This document shows, in pieces, positions 58,801 through 64,000 of a stretch of 64,000 nt of DNA. Each line of letters starts with the position of its first letter. Position 1 is the stretch's first letter. The stretch covers positions 558,001 through 622,000 of the forward strand of contig JAKLMB010000017.1 in assembly GCA_022813625.1 (NCBI GenBank), given 5' to 3'. The position numbers and the translations under genes were made by a program. The notes beneath the pieces are model-generated. The model worked only from the letters and a program-made list of their open reading frames with translations, was not told the DNA's origin and searched no databases. The DNA is from Aaosphaeria pasadenensis (Eukaryota > Ascomycota > Dothideomycetes > Pleosporales).

Positions 58801-59467
58801 AGAAGAAAAGGCAGAGATCCAGGCTGAAAAGGCTAAGAAGGCAGCCGAGAAAGCAGCTGAGAAGGAGGCAAAGAAAGCCGAGAAGGAAGAGCGAAAGGCC
58901 GCCAAGGCCGATAAATCCGATAAGACGAAAGGCAAAGAGAAGATGCTGTCAGCTGAGAACACAGGGGCTGACCACGGCAAAGACGGGACTCCGCCTCTTG
59001 ATATTCGATATTCGAAGGACAATCGTTCCATCTCTACAGCGGATGTTTCCGAAGCCTCTCCACGGGAGTCATTGGACCGATCTCTTTCTCATACCCCTTC
59101 GGAATCCCTTCAAGGCAGCATTAGTAAAGAATCGTTCCTCCAGAAGTTGTCACGAAAGGGCAGCACAAGTCAATTCCTCTCACTTGGAAAAGGCAAAAGC
59201 TCGTTGTTCTCAAAGAAACCCACCGATGCAATCACACCCGACGAGATGGATGAAGATGGATCAGGGTATATGGGAAGGAGTGTAGACAGCCCGGCCCATA
59301 GCCCTGCTATCGGAACCTCGAAGGACAAGAGCAGTTCTCTTGGTTGGAGCTCTTTCAAGCGCATGAGCAAGAGAGGGGAGAAAACACCAAGCTTGCACGA
59401 AAGCATTGCCAGTGAGACGACTGGCGACGAGGATGATGAGGATCCGGAAACCATTGTCAAAGCTTGA
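55854..59467 (+). CDS. Membrane-anchored fibronectin type III / coiled-coil protein
   Basis: The spliced product is 1161 aa. Exons are 55854-55978, 56057-56250 and 56301-59467. A single TM helix lies near the N-terminus (residues about 20-45, FLSSGWLRTACVLSALFWVAY) and is followed by a FN3 domain (about 68-160; IKADGVLLHWKPP, YVIRINGIDIGDV, SVTIENLKPESHYTIRIVTLN). Residues about 235-420 are a long coiled coil (heptads of Leu with Glu/Lys), and 420-930 is Ser/Pro-rich. Residues about 937-985 are an EKAKKAAEKAAEKEAKK-type Lys/Ala/Glu helix, and the tail is Ser-rich and acidic. Similar proteins occur across Pezizomycotina, but I know no assigned function. The layout suggests a cytoskeleton or membrane-contact scaffold (inference). 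The start could be Met 55854 (chosen because the sequence before the TM, YWPPDVAPY, looks conserved) or Met 55911. Confidence 0.82.
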
Positions 59468-59800
59468 TTGGGTTCGCTCGTATTGGATGTTGCAAGAGTA
59501 GTAAATAATTTAATTACATATGATTAAAATGACATGTTTGCTTTGCTTTGACTACAGTCTACCATCTTTTTATCTGTGCTAAACGGACATTTTCACATTG
59601 AATTCCATGCACATGCTAGCTGTCTCATAAATATAGTTTGTGAGTTACCCAAACGTACGGAGTAACTAATTGTACAGTCATGCCCTCAACTGCCCTGCGC
59701 TATGACCTTTGCCAAGACCATTGTCCCAACTCTCAACCTGGGGATCGCAGACCCATAAGACTCCCAATACATACCTCCGTCTACAACGTACGCGCACATC
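59468..59800. other. Intergenic region between the FN3 gene and TAF9
   Basis: AT-rich 3' flank followed by the TAF9 promoter. One copy of TACGGAGTA lies at 59656-59664. No gene is seen; the frames at 59680-60303 in other phases are shadows of TAF9. Confidence 0.55.
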
Positions 59801-60628
59801 ATGGCGTCTCCAGCTCCCGCAGAGCTCCAAAATGGAATCTCGACGCCTCCAACCACCGCCAACGGCGCCCCAAACCCCAGTCCACAAACCGCATCCTCGA
59901 CGCAGCCGAACACCCAGTCGCAACCGCAAGCCTCCCAAAACTCACAAGCACCGGCCTCAAGCAGCGGCCCAGCCTCAATACCGATCAATCCATCGCACCC
60001 ACTCACATCGCTGCAAGACAGCGGCGCGGGAAAGCGGCCGCGCGACGCGCGCCTCATCCACATCCTCCTCATGAAGATGGGCGTGCACGCGTACACGGAA
60101 CGCGTGCCCCTCCAGCTCCTCGACTACACCTACCGCTACACGTCCGGCATCCTGAGCGATGCGATTTCGTACGAGCCGCCCGCACACGCCTCGGCTGCCT
60201 CCAAGAAGGCCGCCGCGAAGGACGAGGAGACCATCTCGAGCAATGCGCTGAAGACGGCCATCAGCGCGCGCGCTGCGTACCAGTTGTCACCTGCGCTGCC
60301 TAAGGAATTCATGACGGAGATCGCGAGTGAGAGGAACAGGATCGCCCTGCCGAGGGTGGATAGAGAGTTTGGAGTCAGGCTACCGCCGGAGAGGTACTGC
60401 TTCACGGGGGTTGGATGGGACGTGAAGGAGAGCTGGGAGGAGGAGGTCGAGGTGGATGAGGATATGACTGGTTCTGGAGGACCAGTCGGCGGGATCGGTG
60501 CAAGCTCGGGGGCAGGGGCGGCTGCTGCAGACACCGTGATGGGAGGAATGGAGGAAGAGGAGGTCGAAGAGGACGAGTTTGAAGAAGTTATGGGCATTAA
60601 AGGCGACACCAACATGACGGATGGATAG
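59801..60628 (+). CDS. TAF9: TFIID/SAGA subunit TAF9
   Basis: An intronless frame of 275 aa. TAF9 is a histone-fold subunit of the TFIID and SAGA complexes that pairs with TAF6. Residues 1-78 are Pro/Gln/Ser-rich. The histone fold runs from about 79 (RPRDARLIHILLMKMGVHAYTERVPLQLLDYTYRYTSGIL) to about 160, with an Ala/Lys insert (about 125-140) in the loop before the third helix (NALKTAISARAAYQLSPALP). The conserved block KEFMTEIASERNRIALP then follows, diagnostic of TAF9 and not TAF10. The C-terminus is acidic and Gly-rich (EEEEVEEDEFEE). Strong third-position GC bias matches the neighbouring SDR gene. Confidence 0.93.
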   Translation: MASPAPAELQNGISTPPTTANGAPNPSPQTASSTQPNTQSQPQASQNSQAPASSSGPASIPINPSHPLTSLQDSGAGKRPRDARLIHILLMKMGVHAYTERVPLQLLDYTYRYTSGILSDAISYEPPAHASAASKKAAAKDEETISSNALKTAISARAAYQLSPALPKEFMTEIASERNRIALPRVDREFGVRLPPERYCFTGVGWDVKESWEEEVEVDEDMTGSGGPVGGIGASSGAGAAAADTVMGGMEEEEVEEDEFEEVMGIKGDTNMTDG

Positions 60629-61112
60629 GATGGTTCCTTGGGAGCTGCCTTTGCCTTCGGAAGCTTCGATCTTCTCGCAGATGGAGCGGGTGACGGTCTC
60701 TGACGGACCGAATCAGTTCATTTTTAATCTCAGCATTTTTACGGCGTTCAAGAGTGATCCAGTCACTCAATTGGTACGAAAAGAGGCGTCTTTCTTTTTG
60801 GGAGGTAACGGGGGTATACCAGAGCTGAATTTTTCAATTACATTCACAAGGTCTGTCCGGGTATCAGACCGCTTGGTGTGCTACATGATACAATAGTCTA
60901 GCACCTTCACAGAAATTCTTAATGATACATTTGCGTCCAGTGTTGTACATGCGTGACATTCGTGGACAGACATCCACGAATCCCCCAAGATCGAAAAGAG
61001 AAAAGAAAAGGACAACAACGCCATGCAATGCGATCATCCCCTCACCACCACCCCATCGCGATGGATTTCATTCCCCAATGCAAAAGAAGACCACACACCG
61101 CAACCCTCCACA
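60629..61112. other. Convergent 3' flanks of TAF9 and CMC1
   Basis: Spacer between tail-to-tail genes. The frames at 60621-60896 and 60922-61428 are either non-coding or overlap CMC1 on the other strand. No gene is seen. Confidence 0.5.
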
Positions 61113-61720
61113 CTACCTCTTCCCCTCCACCACAGCATCACTAACCTCCGCCTTCTTTCCCTGCAGTTTCCCCTGCTCGTCCAAGTTCCACCACTCCCTG
61201 TGTTTTCTCCTCCCCTCGTCCGCCTTCCTCTCCATCTCCTGCTTCGCCCGCTTCCGCTCGCCGGCCTTTCGAAACCACTCGTTGCGCGCCCGGTCCATCT
61301 CCTCCTGCCCTTGGTACTGCAGCATGCAGCTATTCATGGCGATCTTCTGGTCCCGGCACGCCCACACCATCGTTAATGTTCGTCCGCGGGCGCAGGCTGC
61401 GAATGCTGTGGGAGGGTATTCACGTTAGCATGTGTGTCTCGACAGAATCGTGAAAATAGAAAGAGGAGAAAGGAACTATGTAAATCGGAGAAGTCTCGCA
61501 GCACAATCATGCCATGACTTCTTCAAGGGTAGAACAGGCAGGGTAAGGATATATAAATACCTTCAATCTCCGCCGCGCACTTCAGACGCACGTTTGCGTA
61601 GTATATGTCTCGGACCTGTTGTTCCTGGGGCGCGGACAGCGGCGTGGGGTTAAATGGGATTTTCTTCCCAGCGATGCCGGTCTCTGATCTGTCGTCGATT
61701 TCGGGAGGCGCCATTGCCAT
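61113..61720 (-). CDS. CMC1: COX assembly mitochondrial protein Cmc1, twin CX9C
   Basis: The spliced product is 150 aa. Minus-strand exons are 61720-61561 and 61405-61113, with a 155-nt intron. The two CX9C motifs, Cys48-Cys58 and Cys70-Cys80, define the twin-CX9C fold of intermembrane-space proteins oxidised by Mia40; the first motif is completed only after splicing (CAAEIEAFAAC). The surrounding sequence (VRLKCAAEIEAFAACARGRTL, MVWACRDQKIAMNSCMLQYQ) fits Cmc1, which stabilises Cox1 and delivers copper during cytochrome c oxidase assembly. The C-terminal half is a charged helix with many Arg/Lys/Glu residues, longer than in yeast. There is no cleavable presequence, as expected. Met 61714 is an alternative start two codons inside. 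A Cmc1-related paralogue is the main alternative. Confidence 0.88.
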
Positions 61721-62266
61721 GGGTAGGAAAAACTGAGCACCAATTGGCTCTGCGAGGTAGGTATTTGAAATGGGCGTGTGAGAAGGGCCCCGGTTGAGAG
61801 AGGGGGAGGGGTCGTGAGGAGGGGGTTTGATTGATTGCTTTGCGTACGATTAGATAGCTTCTTTGCGGAGCTGGAGAGCACCACTTTCGATTGCGGTGGT
61901 TCGAGATTGATATTATTCGGGAGCAGGCGATGGTGAGGATACGGAGCGGGATGTCGGAGGTTGGAGTGTATGCCGATCCGACTTGTTGGAGGGACCTGGA
62001 TTTTGGATGAGCCGAGGTTGGACTTGGATGTGCTGGTCCCCACTAGAGTTGAGGGTGAGCACATGTTATACAATTCCATGGCATAGCTCAATTCTAGCTT
62101 ACACTTTACAAACTGATTTAAACTTTTCGACAATCTATATACTGTCAACTTTCTCCTCCGTCTATTTCCACATCACAATACAAGCCATATATCAGCATTC
62201 CCCGTAGCTTACCTTCCCTGCTCCAAGCAAGTAACATCACCCATCAAGCAAGCAACAAAACCCACC
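61721..62266. other. Divergent intergenic region between CMC1 and SDR gene
   Basis: Promoter space for two divergent genes. The frame at 61582-62148 on the minus strand extends out of the CMC1 exon in another phase and shows no coding character. A plus-strand C/A-rich leader lies at 62200-62266. No gene is seen. Confidence 0.5.
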
Positions 62267-63055
62267 ATGAAGATCGCAGACCGCACATACATCATCTCAG
62301 GCGGCGCCTCAGGCCTCGGCCTCGCGACCGCTCGCGACCTCCACTCCCGCGGCGCCTACGTCTCCCTTCTCGACCTGAACGCCGACTCAGGCGCCTCCAT
62401 CGCAACCTCACTCGGCTCGCGGGCCAAGTTCTTCGAAACCGACGTCTCGAGCACCGACTCCATAGCCGCCGCAATCAAAGGCACAATCGAATGGGTCGAA
62501 TCGACCGGCAAGCCGATCGGCGGCGTTGTCGCAGGCGCAGGCGTCGGCCTCCCCGGCCTCATCGTCGACAAGAAGAACGAGCCGCTGTCCATCGAGAGCA
62601 TCGACTTCGTGCTGAACATCAACCTGCGCGGCACGCTGGACCTGATCCGCCAGGCAGTGCCGTACATGACGACCGCTGCGCCCGAGGGCCCGGATGGCGA
62701 GCGCGGCGTCATCATTATGATTGCTTCGTCGGCGGCGTTTGATGGCCAGATGGGCCAGGTTTCGTATGCGGCGTCGAAGGGTGCGGTCGCGGCGTTGACG
62801 CTTCCGCTTGCGAGGGATCTGTCGAAGTATGGTATTAGGGCTGTTACGATTGCGCCTGCGCTGTTCGATTCGAATATGACGAAGATGATGAGTAAGAAGG
62901 TTAAGCAGAGCTTGGAGAATGCGATGGAGTTTCCGAAGAGGGCGGGTCAGCCGGAGGAGTTCGCGAGGACGGTTAGGGACAGTATCGAGAATGGCATGTT
63001 GAATGGTACGGTGATACGGTTGGATGGTGCTATGAGGATGCCGGCAAGGCTCTGA
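62267..63055 (+). CDS. Short-chain dehydrogenase, HSD10/3-hydroxyacyl-CoA dehydrogenase type-2-like
   Basis: An intronless frame of 262 aa. It is a classical SDR: SGGASGLG at residues 11-18 (glycine-rich nucleotide site), Asp36 after beta-2 (LLDLN) favouring NAD, and Ser154, Tyr167 and Lys171 as the catalytic set (IASSAAFDGQMGQVSYAASK). The blocks FDGQMGQ.YAASKGAV, LPLARDLSKYGIRAVTIAP, FDSNMT and the ending NGTVIRLDGAMRMPARL are typical of the HSD17B10-like group, which oxidises short-chain 3-hydroxyacyl-CoA or related alcohols. No presequence is obvious, so cytosolic or peroxisomal location is as likely as mitochondrial. Codon third positions are strongly G/C. It is convergent with UTP11. 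Confidence 0.88.
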   Translation: MKIADRTYIISGGASGLGLATARDLHSRGAYVSLLDLNADSGASIATSLGSRAKFFETDVSSTDSIAAAIKGTIEWVESTGKPIGGVVAGAGVGLPGLIVDKKNEPLSIESIDFVLNINLRGTLDLIRQAVPYMTTAAPEGPDGERGVIIMIASSAAFDGQMGQVSYAASKGAVAALTLPLARDLSKYGIRAVTIAPALFDSNMTKMMSKKVKQSLENAMEFPKRAGQPEEFARTVRDSIENGMLNGTVIRLDGAMRMPARL

Positions 63056-63216
63056 TTGTCTGTCTTAGCTGGTTGGATTCGGTAGCATATATCAGTCACG
63101 TTTAAAGTGGTAGGAGGAAAATAGATAGTCGTGTGAGAGAGACATGGGGTATCATTGTACTATAGCTTTTTTGCGTCATCAGAACGACCAATTCATTCCG
63201 TTCGAGACTTGGGCAA

Positions 63217-64000
63217 TTATCGCTTTCGTTCCCGGACCTTGAACTTGACGCCGTTCTTGTTCGTCCCGCCAATGGTGTTGTTCATCTTCGCTCGTTGCTT
63301 CTCCAGCTCCTCTTCTGCGATTCTCAAATCCCGCTCTTTCGCCTTGACAGCCTCCAGCCGCGCGAGCGCCCGCTCATGCGTCTTCGCGCGCTTGTTCGCC
63401 AGACTCCTCTGCTCTTTCACGGCCAGTGCCTCGGCCTCCTGCTGCTTTTTAGACAATCTCTTCGATTGAAGTCCTTCGTCCTCATCGTCCTCCGCATCCG
63501 CAACGACGACATCCTTCGCCTTCCTCGGCCGATTCCACGCCCTATCCACAAACTCCTCCTCAGTCCCGAACCACTCATCCGCCCTAAACGCATCCTGATC
63601 CTCCTTCTCCCCCACAAAAACCATATGCTTCCCGCTCCTCCCCCCCTCCTCCCCATCCCTAACCGCCTCGACGCCCTCCTCGCCCAGCAAGATCCTCTCC
63701 TCCAACTCCCTCCTCTCCTTCCTCACCATCTGCAGCATCGTCCGAATATAATTCGCGTCCTGCGTCTTGAGCAGCTTCACCACGTCCATCGACAGCGCCG
63801 TGTTGCCCCTCGACGCGACCTTGCGGCCCGCCGAGTCCACCGAGCTACTCAGCATCTTGAAGCTGAACTCGTCCGGGTTCTTCTCCAGCGCCTTCTGCTT
63901 GAGCTGCTTGAGCTTCTTGACCTTGGTCTTGTGGTCTGCGGCCCGCAGCTTGTAGTCCTTGCGCTTCTCGAGGAGTCCCCATTTTTGTCGCTCTTCCGGC
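63217..64000 (-). CDS. UTP11: U3 snoRNA-associated protein 11 (Utp11), 5' part beyond window
   Basis: Partial: 260 residues plus the stop are visible and the frame continues open past position 64000. Utp11 is part of the SSU processome (90S pre-ribosome) in the nucleolus. The visible N-terminal part RQKWGLLEKRKDYKLRAADHK and VKKLKQLKQKALEKNPDEFSFKM is the Utp11 signature. It is followed by VKLLKTQDANYIRTM, then VFVGEKEDQDAF and a charged coiled-coil segment. The C-terminus MNNTIGGTNKNGVKFKVRERKR is the conserved end (GxKFKxRERKR). The start codon should lie a short distance beyond the window, probably after a basic leader. Confidence 0.92.
   Translation of the reverse strand, partial: PEERQKWGLLEKRKDYKLRAADHKTKVKKLKQLKQKALEKNPDEFSFKMLSSSVDSAGRKVASRGNTALSMDVVKLLKTQDANYIRTMLQMVRKERRELEERILLGEEGVEAVRDGEEGGRSGKHMVFVGEKEDQDAFRADEWFGTEEEFVDRAWNRPRKAKDVVVADAEDDEDEGLQSKRLSKKQQEAEALAVKEQRSLANKRAKTHERALARLEAVKAKERDLRIAEEELEKQRAKMNNTIGGTNKNGVKFKVRERKR

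Noticed and set aside
59680..60303. 207-codon plus-strand frame
   Set aside because: Shadow of TAF9 in another phase; TAF9 has a recognisable histone fold and this frame has none.

Overview
The window is nuclear DNA from a filamentous ascomycete (Pezizomycotina). The evidence is many short introns (mostly 46-80 nt) with GTANGT-like donors and CTNAC/CTAAT branch sites, single-gene transcription units, and typical fungal families: an EMP70/TM9SF protein, a GH45 endoglucanase, a Clr5-domain protein, a Cps1/ZtGT2-type glycosyltransferase, a fungal lipin and a Dcr2-like phosphatase. I cannot assign a class from sequence alone. I find 20 protein genes, one cut by the right edge, and no rRNA, tRNA, CRISPR array or intact transposon. 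Gene models were built by joining reading frames at splice sites and checking phase by hand; nothing was aligned by computer.

Left part (1-10.8 kb): an EMP70 protein, a secreted GH45 endoglucanase, a nuclear-type Clr5-domain protein, and a tail-to-tail pair that reads as the first two enzymes of fungal L-rhamnose catabolism (L-rhamnose-1-dehydrogenase and L-rhamnono-lactonase). Together these suggest a fungus that uses plant cell wall carbon.

Middle part (10.8-31.1 kb): two gene deserts of about 7.7 and 10.5 kb flank one gene, a GT2-family synthase of the type needed for hyphal growth on surfaces. The deserts hold simple-sequence tracts, a G-run tract, a near-perfect inverted repeat and many copies of the 9-mer TACGGAGTA. 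From about 24.9 kb the second desert looks poorer in G+C and has no recognisable coding sequence.

Right part (31.1-64 kb): dense housekeeping genes. These are ATP synthase subunit g, the Rok1 helicase, an aquaporin with a long N-tail, an amidase, an MFS-type transporter with an odd first splice donor, a Dcr2-like phosphatase, a Tma23-like ribosome-biogenesis protein, tRNA-His guanylyltransferase with an insertion of roughly 400 residues, lipin/Pah1, a membrane-anchored FN3/coiled-coil protein, TAF9, Cmc1, an HSD10-like SDR and Utp11 (partial). Ribosome biogenesis is represented three times (Rok1, Tma23, Utp11) and mitochondrial respiration twice (ATP synthase g, Cmc1), but I see no sign that they are a functional cluster.

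The most unusual observations are the inserted Thg1, the tandem-repeat Clr5 protein, the non-canonical donor in the transporter gene, and the over-represented TACGGAGTA motif.
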